From an uncultured Lachnospiraceae bacterium (lineage in GTDB: Bacteria > Bacillota > Clostridia > Lachnospirales > Lachnospiraceae), in contig CAJTOR010000018.1 in NCBI GenBank assembly GCA_910577675.1, positions 11,400-75,399 of the forward strand: DNA of 64,000 nucleotides. The letters run 5' to 3'. This document shows positions 34,192 to 43,118 of this stretch, piece after piece (the stretch's first letter is position 1; each line of letters begins with the position of its first letter). The notes beneath the pieces are model-generated. The model was not told the origin of the DNA. It searched no databases and saw only the letters and a list, made by a program, of their open reading frames with translations. A program made the translations under genes and the position numbers.

Positions 34192-34983
34192 ATGGAATTT
34201 ATTAAGTATGAGGTGGAGGGCGCGGTGGCGACGATCACAATCGACCGCCAGAAAGCCCTGAACGCGCTGAACAGCCAGGTGCTTGACGAACTTTCTGAAA
34301 CACTTGATGCGGTTGACCTTAATGTGGTGCGCGCGATAATCCTGACGGGTGCCGGCGAGAAGTCCTTTGTTGCGGGTGCGGACATCGGGGAGATGAGCAC
34401 GCTCACAAAGGCGGAGGGCGAGGCATTCGGGAAGAAGGGCAACGATGTGTTCCGCAGGCTTGAAACCTTCCCGGTTCCGGTGATTGCGGCAGTGAATGGT
34501 TTTGCGCTCGGCGGCGGCTGTGAGATCGCAATGAGCTGCGATATCCGCATCTGTTCCGAGAACGCGGTGTTCGGGCAGCCGGAAGTCGGGCTTGGCATTA
34601 CACCGGGGTTTGGCGGCACCCAGAGGCTTGCCCGCATTATTAGTGTCGGCAAGGCGAAAGAGATGATCTACAGTGCCCGCAACATTAAGGCGGACGAGGC
34701 TTACCGCATTGGTCTGGTAAACAATGTATATCCGCTTGAGGAACTGATCCCGGCGGCAAAGAAGCTTGCTTCCATTATTGCAGCAAACGCACCGATCGCG
34801 GTGAGAAACTGCAAGAAGGCGATCAACGATGGTCTGCAGGTGGATATGGACGCGGCGATCGTAGTTGAGGAGAAGCTCTTTGGCGACTGCTTCGAAACCG
34901 AGGACCAGAAAGCCGGTATGGCAAATTTCCTTGAGAAAGATAAAGAAAAGAAGCTGAAGGTGGTTCCGTTTAAAAACTGCTAG
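34192..34983 (+). CDS. crt: 3-hydroxybutyryl-CoA dehydratase (crotonase)
   Basis: This 263-residue enoyl-CoA hydratase family enzyme removes water from (S)-3-hydroxybutyryl-CoA to give crotonyl-CoA. Oxyanion-hole segments FVAGADIGEM and GFALGGGCEIAMSCD, plus the catalytic glutamates in EVGLGITPGFGGTQRL, are intact. It starts MEFIKYEVEGAVATITIDRQ at ATG 34192, behind AAAGAGG; an in-frame upstream ATG at 34165 adds nine residues with no homology and a poor ribosome site. It is the second gene of the butyryl-CoA operon and is followed by a tandemly duplicated hairpin element. Confidence 0.96.
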   Translation: MEFIKYEVEGAVATITIDRQKALNALNSQVLDELSETLDAVDLNVVRAIILTGAGEKSFVAGADIGEMSTLTKAEGEAFGKKGNDVFRRLETFPVPVIAAVNGFALGGGCEIAMSCDIRICSENAVFGQPEVGLGITPGFGGTQRLARIISVGKAKEMIYSARNIKADEAYRIGLVNNVYPLEELIPAAKKLASIIAANAPIAVRNCKKAINDGLQVDMDAAIVVEEKLFGDCFETEDQKAGMANFLEKDKEKKLKVVPFKNC

Positions 34984-35088
34984 GAACTTAAAAAACAGTA
35001 TGTGCCCGTACAGTACCCCAGAGGGATTTATGGGAGCGGAGCGGACAGAAATGCCTCTGCCGGTTAAGGGTACGGGGAGGGCACATAC
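34983..35088 (+). repeat. hairpin element in the crt-hbd spacer, copy 1
   Basis: This 106-base unit, beginning at the last base of the crt stop, folds on itself through GTATGTGCCC (34998-35007) with GGGCACATAC (35079-35088), GTACCC (35013-35018) with GGGTAC (35068-35073) and CAGAGG (35019-35024) with CCTCTG (35054-35059). The following 107 bases are an almost perfect second copy. The loop has GCGGAGCGG where copy 2 has one extra A. Confidence 0.85.
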
Positions 35089-35195
35089 GGAACTAAAAAA
35101 ACAGTATGTGCCCGTACAGTACCCCAGAGGGATTTATGGGAGCGGAAGCGGACAGAAATGCCTCTGCCGGTTAAGGGTACGGGGAGGGCACATAC
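35089..35195 (+). repeat. hairpin element in the crt-hbd spacer, copy 2
   Basis: This 107-base direct copy of 34983-35088 has the same three pairing arms; differences are one extra A in the apical loop (GCGGAAGCGG) and a T/A change in the A-rich lead. It is followed by GGAACTTT, the beginning of a third repeat unit, and the hbd ribosome site AGGAGG. Confidence 0.85.
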
Positions 35196-35222
35196 GGAAC
35201 TTTAAATAGGAGGATTTTAGAA

Positions 35223-36062
35223 ATGAAAGTTGGTATTATTGGTGCCGGCACGATGGGAGCCGGGATTGCCCAGGCATTTGCGATGACGGACGGATACGAA
35301 GTATGCTTATGCGATATCAAGCAGGAATTTGCCGACGGCGGCAAGAACAGGATCTTAAAGAACCTCAACTTCCTTGTAGGCAAGGAAAAGATCACGCAGG
35401 AGAAGGCGGATGCCATCGCTGCGAAAATTGCGACCGGGCTTAAAGATATCTGCACGGACTGCGACCTTGTAATCGAGGTAGCGCCGGAGAATATGCAGAT
35501 CAAGAAGACAACGTTCAAGGAATTGCAGGATATCGTAAAACCGGACTGCATCTTTGCAACCAATACATCATCCCTCTCCATCACCGAGATCGGCGCGGGG
35601 CTTGACCGTCCGATGATCGGTATGCATTTCTTCAACCCGGCAGACCGCATGAAACTTGTCGAGGTGATTGCGGGCGAGAACACACCGGCAGAACTTGTGG
35701 AGAAGATTAAGTCCATCGCTGCGGAGATCGGCAAGACACCGGTTGAGGTAAAAGAGGCTCCGGGTTTTGTAGTAAACCGCATCCTTATCCCGATGATCAA
35801 CGAGGCAATCGGCATCTATGCGGACGGTATCGCAAGCGTTTCGGATATCGACGAGGCGATGAAGCTTGGCGCTTCCCACCCGATGGGACCGCTCGCTTTG
35901 GGCGATTTGGTTGGTCTTGATATCGTGCTCGCGATCATGGAAGTACTGCAGAACGAAACCGGGGATCCAAAATACCGCCCGCATCCGCTGCTTCGCAAGA
36001 TGGTGCGCGCAGGCAAGCTCGGAAAGAAGACCGGCAAGGGCTTCTACGATTATTCCAAATAG
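35223..36062 (+). CDS. hbd: 3-hydroxybutyryl-CoA dehydrogenase
   Basis: This 279-residue enzyme reduces acetoacetyl-CoA to (S)-3-hydroxybutyryl-CoA with NAD(P)H. The Rossmann motif is GAGTMGAGIAQAFA (about 7-20), the catalytic His is in GMHFFNPADRM with Glu in VEVI, and GFVVNRILIPMINEA plus the C-terminal KTGKGFYDYS are typical. AGGAGG precedes ATG 35223. It is the third gene of the butyryl-CoA operon, separated from crt by two 106-107 base hairpin units. Confidence 0.97.
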   Translation: MKVGIIGAGTMGAGIAQAFAMTDGYEVCLCDIKQEFADGGKNRILKNLNFLVGKEKITQEKADAIAAKIATGLKDICTDCDLVIEVAPENMQIKKTTFKELQDIVKPDCIFATNTSSLSITEIGAGLDRPMIGMHFFNPADRMKLVEVIAGENTPAELVEKIKSIAAEIGKTPVEVKEAPGFVVNRILIPMINEAIGIYADGIASVSDIDEAMKLGASHPMGPLALGDLVGLDIVLAIMEVLQNETGDPKYRPHPLLRKMVRAGKLGKKTGKGFYDYSK

Positions 36063-36196
36063 TTTTGGGTGATCCGGCACGCGGTTTTTATCTTCCGCAG
36101 GGAAGAACATAGCAAAAGTTTGGGCGGGATTTATACCGGATGGCAAACGGGCGTAAATCCCGCAAACGTAAATAAATTTATGGAGGAATGAAGATC

Positions 36197-37363
36197 ATGG
36201 ATTTTACGTTAAGTAAAGAGCATGAAATGGCGAGATCCCTGTTCCGGGAGTTCGCTGAAAAAGAGGTTAAGCCTCTTGCAATCGAGGTGGATGAGACCGA
36301 GGAATTTCCGGTGGAAACCGTGAAAAAAATGGCAAAGGCCGGTTTTCTTGGCATCCCGATCCCGAAGGAGTACGGCGGACAGGGCTGCGACGTTTTGACC
36401 TACGCAATGTGCGTGGAGGAGCTTGCAAAAGTTTGCGGCACGACCTCCATTATCGTATCCGCACACACCTCCCTGTGCTGTGACCCGATCTTGACCTATG
36501 GCACGGAGGAGCAGAAGCAGAAGTACTTACCGGATCTGGCAAGCGGCAGGAAGATCGGCGCATTCGGCCTGACCGAGCCGGGTGCCGGCACGGACGCACA
36601 GGGGCAGCAGACCAAGGCAGTGCTTGACGGTGACGAGTGGGTATTGAACGGCTCGAAGATTTTCATTACAAACGGCAAGCAGGCGGATGTATATATCGTG
36701 ATTGCAGTTACCGGCACGGTGGAAAAGAACGGCAGGAAGTCCAAGGAAATTTCCGCGTTTATCGTGGAGAAGGGCACACCGGGCTTCACTTTTGGCACAA
36801 AGGAAAAGAAGATGGGTATCCGCGGCTCCTCCACCTACGAGCTGATTTTTACGGACTGCCGCATCCCTAAGGAAAATCTTTTAGGACAGAAGGGCAAGGG
36901 CTTCGGTATCGCAATGCACACGCTCGACGGCGGGCGTATCGGTGTTGCGGCACAGGCGCTCGGTATCGGCGAGGGCGCGCTTGACCGCACGGTTGCTTAC
37001 GTAAAAGAAAGAAAGCAGTTTGGTCGCACAATCGCACAGTTCCAGAACACCCAGTTCCAGCTTGCCAACATGGCAACGCAGGCACAGGCTGCCCAGCTTC
37101 TTGTTTACCGCGCTGCGCGCATGAAGGATCAGTACGCGAAGGATCACAAGACTTCCTACAGTGTGGAGGCTGCCCAGGCAAAGCTTTACGCGGCGGAGAT
37201 GGCGATGGATGTCACCACGAAGGCTGTCCAGCTTCACGGCGGTTACGGCTACACGAGGGAGTACGAGGTTGAGCGCATGATGCGCGACGCGAAGATCACC
37301 GAGATCTACGAAGGTACCAGCGAGGTTCAGCGTATGGTTATCAGCGGCGCGCTGTTGAAATAG
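36197..37363 (+). CDS. bcd: butyryl-CoA dehydrogenase
   Basis: This 388-residue FAD enzyme of the acyl-CoA dehydrogenase family reduces crotonyl-CoA to butyryl-CoA together with the Etf complex in an electron-bifurcating reaction. Signatures include LTEPGAGTDAQG, the substrate-binding GSKIFITNG, GRIGVAAQALGIGEGA and the catalytic base Glu in EIYEGTSEVQR. I chose ATG 36197 because it gives MDFTLSKEH and lies ten bases after GGAGG; ATG 36188 is only one base from the ribosome site. The 134-base spacer behind hbd shows no clear hairpin with a T tract. Confidence 0.96.
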   Translation: MDFTLSKEHEMARSLFREFAEKEVKPLAIEVDETEEFPVETVKKMAKAGFLGIPIPKEYGGQGCDVLTYAMCVEELAKVCGTTSIIVSAHTSLCCDPILTYGTEEQKQKYLPDLASGRKIGAFGLTEPGAGTDAQGQQTKAVLDGDEWVLNGSKIFITNGKQADVYIVIAVTGTVEKNGRKSKEISAFIVEKGTPGFTFGTKEKKMGIRGSSTYELIFTDCRIPKENLLGQKGKGFGIAMHTLDGGRIGVAAQALGIGEGALDRTVAYVKERKQFGRTIAQFQNTQFQLANMATQAQAAQLLVYRAARMKDQYAKDHKTSYSVEAAQAKLYAAEMAMDVTTKAVQLHGGYGYTREYEVERMMRDAKITEIYEGTSEVQRMVISGALLK

Positions 37364-37405
37364 GTGGAGCGCCATATCAAATATAAAATAAGGAGTGAAA
37401 ATACA

Positions 37406-38188
37406 ATGAAAATCGTTGTTTGTATTAAGCAGGTTCCGGATACAAAGGGCGGCGTGAAGTTCAATCCGGACGGGACGCTTGACAGGGCTTCCATGATGAC
37501 AATTATGAACCCGGACGACAAGGCGGGGCTTGAGGCGGCACTTAGGCTTAAAGATGAGTACGGCGCGGAAGTTACTGTGCTGACAATGGGTCTGCCAAAG
37601 GCGGAGGAAGTACTCCGCGAGGCGATCGCGATGGGCGCGGATAAGGGCGTGCTTGTCACCGACCGCGTGCTTGGCGGTGCGGATACCTGGGCAACTTCCC
37701 AGACGCTTGCAGGAGCGCTGCGCAATATGGAATATGACCTTATCATCACCGGAAGGCAGGCGATCGACGGTGATACCGCACAGGTTGGTCCGCAGATTTC
37801 GGAGCACCTTAATATCCCGGTAATCTCCTATGCCCAGAACTTAAAAGTAGAGGGTGATTCCGTGATCGTGGAGCGCCAGTTCGATGACAGATACCATGTG
37901 TTAAAGGCAAAGATGCCGTGCCTGATTACGGCGCTCGCAGAATTAAACGAGCCGAGATACATGACACCGGGCGGAATCTTTGATGCGTACAAGGCGGAGA
38001 TCACCGTATGGGGCAGGGCGGATCTTAAAGATGTAGAGGATTCAAACCTCGGTCTTAAAGGTTCCCCGACGCAGATTGCGAAGGCTTCCGATAAGGTAAG
38101 GAAGGGCAGCGGCGAGGTCGTTACGCTTGACCCGGCTGAGGCTGCAAGCTACATTACCGGCAAGCTCGCAGAAAAGCATGTCATCTAA
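37406..38188 (+). CDS. etfB: electron transfer flavoprotein beta subunit
   Basis: This 260-residue flavoprotein subunit carries FAD and AMP and passes electrons from NADH to butyryl-CoA dehydrogenase and ferredoxin in the Bcd-Etf bifurcating complex. It begins MKIVVCIKQVPDTKGG, with the typical VTVLTMGLPKAEEVLREAIAMG and LIITGRQAIDGDTAQVGP blocks. ATG 37406 follows AGGAG; the in-frame ATG at 37364 immediately after the bcd stop lacks a ribosome site and homology. etfA follows after 26 bases. Confidence 0.97.
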   Translation: MKIVVCIKQVPDTKGGVKFNPDGTLDRASMMTIMNPDDKAGLEAALRLKDEYGAEVTVLTMGLPKAEEVLREAIAMGADKGVLVTDRVLGGADTWATSQTLAGALRNMEYDLIITGRQAIDGDTAQVGPQISEHLNIPVISYAQNLKVEGDSVIVERQFDDRYHVLKAKMPCLITALAELNEPRYMTPGGIFDAYKAEITVWGRADLKDVEDSNLGLKGSPTQIAKASDKVRKGSGEVVTLDPAEAASYITGKLAEKHVI

Positions 38189-38214
38189 TATTTTGGATAA
38201 ATGGAGGCTGAACA

Positions 38215-39258
38215 ATGGGTTTAGAAGAATATAAGGGCGTGTATGTCTTCGCACAGCAGGTGGACAACGTTATCAATAGCATTGCGTTTGAGCTGATCGG
38301 CAAGGGGAAGGATCTGGCTGAGGCTCTCGGCACGCAAGTAACTGCTGTACTGGTAGGAAGCGGCGTTAAGAATCTTGCGGATGAACTCGCGGAGTACGGC
38401 GCGGATAAGGTTATTGTTGTGGATGACCCGGAATTAAAAGAGTACCGGACGGAGCCGTATGCGCACGCACTCTCCTCCGTGATCGAGAAATATAAACCGG
38501 AGATTATGTTAGTCGGTGCGACCGCGATCGGCCGCGACTTAGGACCACGCGTATCCGCAAGGATACATACCGGTCTTACGGCGGACTGTACGCAGCTTGA
38601 GATCGGCGATTTCCCGATCAACCCGGTTCCGGGCAAGGAAACAAAGCACAACCAGCTCCTGATGACTCGTCCTGCATTCGGCGGCAACACGATCGCGACG
38701 ATTGCCTGCCCGGATTTCCGTCCGCAGATGGCAACTGTTCGTCCCGGTGTTATGCAGAAGCGCGAGAAGCAGGCGGGGGTTAAGGCGAATGTTGAGGAGT
38801 TCAATCCGGGCTTTACGCCGGACAACAAGTATGTGGAAATCCTTGAGATCGTGAAGGCAGTGACGGACACGGTTGATATTATGGATGCGAAGATACTGGT
38901 ATCCGGCGGCCGCGGTGTCGGCAGCGCGGAAAATTTCAAGCTTCTTGAGGATCTGGCGGAAGCAATCGGTGGAACCGTAAGCTGCTCGCGCGCGGTTGTG
39001 GATGCCGGTTGGAAACCGAAGGATCTCCAGGTGGGACAGACCGGGAAGACCGTCCGCCCGCATGTGTACTTTGCTATCGGTATTTCGGGCGCGATCCAGC
39101 ATATCGCGGGTATGGAGGAGTCCGACATCATCGTTGCCATCAACAAGGATGAGACGGCACCGATCTTCTCCGTAGCGGATTACGGCGTGGTAGGTGATTT
39201 GAACAAGATCCTTCCGGTTCTGACCGAGCAGATCAAAGCGGCAAGGGCGGCAAACTAA
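38215..39258 (+). CDS. etfA: electron transfer flavoprotein alpha subunit
   Basis: This 347-residue partner of EtfB has the alpha-subunit N-terminal domain (YVFAQQVDNVINSIAFELIG) and the C-terminal FAD domain with SGGRGVGSAENFKLLEDLA, SRAVVDAG, QVGQTGKTV-PHVYFAIGISGAIQHIAGM and INKDE-API-SVADYGVVGDL. No added ferredoxin domain is present, so ferredoxin must be reduced externally. It is the last gene of the operon; a GC-rich hairpin follows 40 bases after the stop. Confidence 0.97.
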   Translation: MGLEEYKGVYVFAQQVDNVINSIAFELIGKGKDLAEALGTQVTAVLVGSGVKNLADELAEYGADKVIVVDDPELKEYRTEPYAHALSSVIEKYKPEIMLVGATAIGRDLGPRVSARIHTGLTADCTQLEIGDFPINPVPGKETKHNQLLMTRPAFGGNTIATIACPDFRPQMATVRPGVMQKREKQAGVKANVEEFNPGFTPDNKYVEILEIVKAVTDTVDIMDAKILVSGGRGVGSAENFKLLEDLAEAIGGTVSCSRAVVDAGWKPKDLQVGQTGKTVRPHVYFAIGISGAIQHIAGMEESDIIVAINKDETAPIFSVADYGVVGDLNKILPVLTEQIKAARAAN

Positions 39259-39297
39259 TCAGAAGAGTATAGGGAAAGTCTTTCTTGTTAGTATATT

Positions 39298-39341
39298 GCG
39301 GGCGGGTGGCCTGGAAAAAATTGGGTAACCCGCCCGCATGT
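39298..39341 (+). terminator. terminator of the butyryl-CoA operon
   Basis: A 10-bp stem GCGGGCGGGT (39298-39307) pairs with ACCCGCCCGC (39328-39337) and is followed by ATGTTTTG. The T run is short, so moderate strength. Confidence 0.7.
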
Positions 39342-39358
39342 TTTGTGTGTATATTCGC

Positions 39359-39387
39359 TTGCATTTTCAGCAGAGAAGTGGTAAGAT
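39359..39387 (+). promoter_or_regulatory. promoter for the chemoreceptor gene
   Basis: TTGCAT (39359-39364), a 17-base spacer ending TGG, and TAAGAT (39382-39387). A sigma-28 motility promoter was looked for but not found. Confidence 0.5.
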
Positions 39388-39482
39388 AGGAGTGACATTT
39401 TAGTTTGCTGATTTTTTCGGGGCTTTAGCAGATGCTTCCGGGAGATTGCAGGTAAAAAATATGCGAATAGGAGACGAGGTCA

Positions 39483-41183
39483 ATGGAAGAAAACGGTAAG
39501 AAAGGTTATGGAATCCATTCCCTTAAAATGCGGATTTTGCTGATTATCAACGTATCCGTGTTGTTGGCGACAATCGCGAACCTGGCGATTGTAATCCCGA
39601 TGGTGCGGAATAATATGTTGGAAGTAAATAAGAATTACATATTTGATATGGCAAAATCCTATGGGAAGACAATGCAGCAGATTTATGATACCATGGGTGA
39701 AAAAATGTACGAGGATGGTACAGTGGAAAGAGTGCTGGGGGGAGCAAGTATTGCCGGTGTAGAAACAAGTTATGTTTATTTGGTAGATAAACAGGGGATT
39801 ATGCGCTATCATCCTACGGCGCAGGGGCAGCCGGTTAACAATAGTGTTATTGCCCGCCTCGTTGAGCAGATGGCATCCGATATCAAACCGCCGGCGGAGA
39901 TCGTCCGCTATAGTATAGACGGCGATGCGCGGTTTACGGGATATTACATCAGCGACCGCATGAATTTCATTGTGGTGTTCACAGCGGCGGAGGAGGAGAT
40001 ACTTGCACCGATGAACAGCATGATTATGAGGAGTGTTATTGGTGCAATCTGTGCGTTGATAGTATGTTCCATTCTCGCGTTCGGTTCCGTTATCCGCGCG
40101 GTGAAGCCGATTGCGGCGATCACTGCTGTGATCCAGAAACTTGGGGAACTTGATCTTACTTCGGATGATGCGCAGCGTGCCCTGTGTAAGCGCAAGGATG
40201 AAACCGGCGGTATGAGCCGGGCAATTACAAGGCTTACGGATAAGCTGGCACAGGTGCTTGGCGATCTCCAAAAGCAGAGTCTTTATCTGATGGAAGCAGC
40301 CCAGTCGCTCGACAAGAATACCCAGGAAACGATCAATTCGGTTGGTCAGGTGGAGCAGGCTGTGGGGGATATTGCATCCGGTGCGACTTCGCAGGCAGAT
40401 GAAACCCAGACAGCAACCGAGAATGTGGTTGCCATGGGCGAGATGATTAATACGACTTCCGGGGAAGTTACAACACTAAATGGCAAGTCGCAGGGCATTG
40501 CGGAAGCAAGTGACGGTGCGATGAGGGTTCTCGACGAGCTCGGGGATATCAACCGGAAGGCTGTGGAGGCTGTCCATGTAATATATAAGCAGACAAATAC
40601 AACCAACGATTCTGCACAGAAAATCCGTGAGGCGACCACTCTTATTTCCGCCATTGCGGAGGAAACAAACCTGCTTTCGCTCAATGCTTCCATCGAGGCG
40701 GCACGCGCAGGCGAGCAGGGCAGGGGCTTTGCCGTTGTAGCTGCCCAGATCCAGAAGCTTGCGGAGCAGTCGAACCAGTCTGCGAACCAGATTGAGCAGA
40801 TTATTGCATCACTCCTTGGCGATACTGCCACCGCGGTGCGCACCATGAACGAGGTGCAGGAGATTATGGATGAGCAGAACAACAAGGTAATCAGCGCGAG
40901 CACGATTGTTGGCAAGGTGAAACACGAGATCGATGATACCCTTGCAGGGATTCGCAATATTGCGGATGCGACACAGGAGATGCAGAACGCGAGAAATACC
41001 GTGGTTGATGTTGTCCAGAACCTTACTGCAATTGCTGAGGAAAATGCAGCCAGCACGCAGGAAACTTCCGCTTCGGTTACAGAGATCGCATCCATTATCG
41101 AGGATATTGCAAACAATGCTTCCTCCTTAAAGGATATTGCGGCACATCTGGATGCGGATATGCGCCAGTTTAAGATTGGATAA
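39483..41183 (+). CDS. methyl-accepting chemotaxis protein
   Basis: This 566-residue transmembrane chemoreceptor has TM1 at 17-41, an extracellular double-Cache-like sensor (about 42-178, with TSYVYLVDKQGIMRYHP), TM2 at 180-204, a HAMP region and a cytoplasmic signalling hairpin whose tip begins at Glu393 with the conserved NLLSLNASIEAARAGEQGRG. Methylation-type Glu/Gln pairs flank it. It would relay ligand sensing to CheA/CheW and so to flagella. No che genes are near. The terminator behind it is shared with the convergent SDR gene. Start ATG 39483, with GAGACGAGG upstream. Confidence 0.95.
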   Translation: MEENGKKGYGIHSLKMRILLIINVSVLLATIANLAIVIPMVRNNMLEVNKNYIFDMAKSYGKTMQQIYDTMGEKMYEDGTVERVLGGASIAGVETSYVYLVDKQGIMRYHPTAQGQPVNNSVIARLVEQMASDIKPPAEIVRYSIDGDARFTGYYISDRMNFIVVFTAAEEEILAPMNSMIMRSVIGAICALIVCSILAFGSVIRAVKPIAAITAVIQKLGELDLTSDDAQRALCKRKDETGGMSRAITRLTDKLAQVLGDLQKQSLYLMEAAQSLDKNTQETINSVGQVEQAVGDIASGATSQADETQTATENVVAMGEMINTTSGEVTTLNGKSQGIAEASDGAMRVLDELGDINRKAVEAVHVIYKQTNTTNDSAQKIREATTLISAIAEETNLLSLNASIEAARAGEQGRGFAVVAAQIQKLAEQSNQSANQIEQIIASLLGDTATAVRTMNEVQEIMDEQNNKVISASTIVGKVKHEIDDTLAGIRNIADATQEMQNARNTVVDVVQNLTAIAEENAASTQETSASVTEIASIIEDIANNASSLKDIAAHLDADMRQFKIG

Positions 41184-41190
41184 GGAATAA

Positions 41191-41233
41191 AAAAGCAGCC
41201 ATAATGTGGGGATATCCACATTATGGCTGCTTT
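41191..41233. terminator. bidirectional terminator between chemoreceptor and SDR genes
   Basis: An 18-bp near-perfect inverted repeat, AAAGCAGCCATAATGTGG (41192-41209) with CCACATTATGGCTGCTTT (41215-41232), carries A and T runs at both ends and so serves both convergent genes. Confidence 0.92.
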
Positions 41234-41243
41234 ATATTTTAGG

Positions 41244-41981
41244 TTACTGGGAATTTTTTACATTTCTTGAAATCCGGTGTTTTTGCGGGCTGAGCGTAAT
41301 ATCGGGGAATACCATTCCACTGCGGGCAGTCAGGACTGTGTGCACGCAGGCAGCGATATCCTCCGGGGATAGACTGCAATCCTCATCGATTTCCGCCCCG
41401 AAATCCGCGCCCCGATAGAAATTACTCCTTGTCATATCGGGATGGATACAGGTGATGCGGACACCATATTTGCGTGCTTCATCGAACAGGCTTTGGGTAA
41501 AGGCGGATAAGCCAGCTTTGGTGGCACCGTATGCGCAGCCGTGGGGGCTGCTTTTTTTTGCGGTAACCGAGGAAATTTGGATAATATGCCCGCCCGTTTT
41601 TTTCAGGTCGCGCAGCAGGAGCTGGCATAAAAGCATGGGTACTTCAAGATTGACGGTTACCATTTCGTGTAGCATCGTAGGGTTTAACTCTTCATGCAGA
41701 CCAAAATATCCGACCCCAGCGTTGTTAACTAGCAGGGAAATCTCAGAATTTTTTCGCATTTCCCGTATTTTTTCGGTAAGTTTGCCCGTCTTAGTTAAAT
41801 CAAGTGTGATGGGAGTCAGATTGGGGAGGAGCGGTGCATATGTTTTGTCCTCCTTTAAATCGGCAAGCAGCGTGGAGAAGTCCCTTCCAAAACCAAATAC
41901 TTTGTAACCTAGAAGCAGTAATTCTTTTGTGATTGCAGTGCCGATTCCGCTCGATGCACCGGTTATAATAGCTGTTTCCAT
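41244..41981 (-). CDS. short-chain dehydrogenase/reductase
   Basis: This 245-residue NAD(P)H-dependent oxidoreductase has the cofactor-binding TGASSGIG at 7-14, the structural NNAGVG, and the catalytic triad Ser (SSVTA), Tyr and Lys in YGATKAGLSAF. The substrate cannot be deduced; many members of this form act on carbonyl groups of lipids or sugars. It converges on the chemoreceptor gene. Start ATG 41981 follows GGAAAGGAAAA. Nothing unusual was seen. Confidence 0.9.
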   Translation of the reverse strand: METAIITGASSGIGTAITKELLLLGYKVFGFGRDFSTLLADLKEDKTYAPLLPNLTPITLDLTKTGKLTEKIREMRKNSEISLLVNNAGVGYFGLHEELNPTMLHEMVTVNLEVPMLLCQLLLRDLKKTGGHIIQISSVTAKKSSPHGCAYGATKAGLSAFTQSLFDEARKYGVRITCIHPDMTRSNFYRGADFGAEIDEDCSLSPEDIAACVHTVLTARSGMVFPDITLSPQKHRISRNVKNSQ

Positions 41982-42089
41982 AAATTTTCCTTTCCGGCTA
42001 GTCTGTGTTTTAATTGATCGAAGCCCCCTCGCTTTTAAGTTGCAAAGATGAGAGTGGCGGGTAGGGATTTCTTTTAACAGTATTCCTAG

Positions 42090-43118
42090 CTATTGTGTAA
42101 ATATTTTATCTTCCGGCAGGAAACCGGATAAGAATTCCTTTACAAAAGCCATCATTTCCCTGCCCCGACCGCCATAGCTGCAAACATGGTTCTCGTTTAT
42201 AAAAGGGTACTGTAAAAGTGCGGAGGCGGGACGGTTTTTGCGCATTTGTTTTAAGTAGCCGTCCGAGATCCTGAAAACTCCTATGCTGGCATCTTTTATC
42301 GGTATATCTTGCAGGGCATCCCGCACCTGTGATAGGAATTCACCATAAACGGATTTAAAGTCAGGCACGGCAAGCAGGGGGTCAAAACAGAGCCGGATTG
42401 GAAAGCCCGATTTATATGCTGTTCGGATGGCGGTAAGGCGCGCAGAAAGTCCTGGTGTCCTGTGTTCGAAGCGGGCAATCACGGAATCCGGTGAGAGCGA
42501 GTAAGCCATGATTATGCGGGAGCGGGCATCCTTGGGAAGCCTTTCTGCAAGGGGGGCTACGGATACAGCGCTTTTGGTGCGTATTTCCGTAGTCAGTGCC
42601 TTCTCGCTAATTGCAAAATCAAGATACCTCCGTGTCATTTTGGTCAGTGCCTCAAGGGCAAGCAGGTCTGTATCGTATGAGATACAGAGATAGAGTGGAT
42701 GGGTGGATAAACTTTTTTTGATTTCAGCAAAATAATCTTCCTGGTTGACAAACAGGACAATATTTGCGGAGGGATACATTCCCTGTAGAAAGCAGTATTC
42801 ACAGTCAAAAGGGCAGTTCATTGTAAATGAAGTATAGTAAAAAAACTTATTACCAAAATCCTGGCAGACGGGAGCGCCAGGATAGAGGAAATTTCCATGT
42901 TTTACGGCAAGGATCAGTGAGGGGGCTGCTTTTTGGGCGGGGAAAGACTGGTGGGTGCGCCCGAACAGATCCATGTAATGGGAAATTTCAATTATGCGGC
43001 TGCCCCTTTTGGCAAGGGCGGGAATAAGGCTTTGTGCAACCGGATATGACAGTGCTTCCCGCTCCACATAGATATGGCTGTACGGCGGGTTATAAATAGT
43101 ATCGGTTAAGCTGTTCAA
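42090..43118 (-). CDS. splB: spore photoproduct lyase (radical SAM)
   Basis: This 342-residue radical SAM enzyme repairs the thymine dimer 5-thyminyl-5,6-dihydrothymine in spore DNA at germination. The [4Fe-4S] cluster motif CPFDCEYC (Cys-x3-Cys-x2-Cys) lies near residue 103, preceded by the family block FYYTSFTMN and followed by LQGMYPSANIVLFVN. The C-terminal third retains the FDPLLAVPDF-S segment. The start is TTG 43118, about 12 bases after a GGAGG that lies in the end of the upstream gene; there is no good ATG nearby. It overlaps that gene by 29 bases, which suggests coupling. Confidence 0.9.
   Translation of the reverse strand: MNSLTDTIYNPPYSHIYVEREALSYPVAQSLIPALAKRGSRIIEISHYMDLFGRTHQSFPAQKAAPSLILAVKHGNFLYPGAPVCQDFGNKFFYYTSFTMNCPFDCEYCFLQGMYPSANIVLFVNQEDYFAEIKKSLSTHPLYLCISYDTDLLALEALTKMTRRYLDFAISEKALTTEIRTKSAVSVAPLAERLPKDARSRIIMAYSLSPDSVIARFEHRTPGLSARLTAIRTAYKSGFPIRLCFDPLLAVPDFKSVYGEFLSQVRDALQDIPIKDASIGVFRISDGYLKQMRKNRPASALLQYPFINENHVCSYGGRGREMMAFVKEFLSGFLPEDKIFTQ

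Noticed and set aside
34983..35195. Possible CRISPR-like direct repeats
   Set aside because: There are only two adjacent units with no spacers between them and no cas genes; it is a tandem duplication of a hairpin.
35000..35209. 69-codon open frame through the crt-hbd spacer
   Set aside because: It consists entirely of the tandem hairpin repeat translated twice, has no ribosome site and no protein-like composition; it is a by-product of the repeat.
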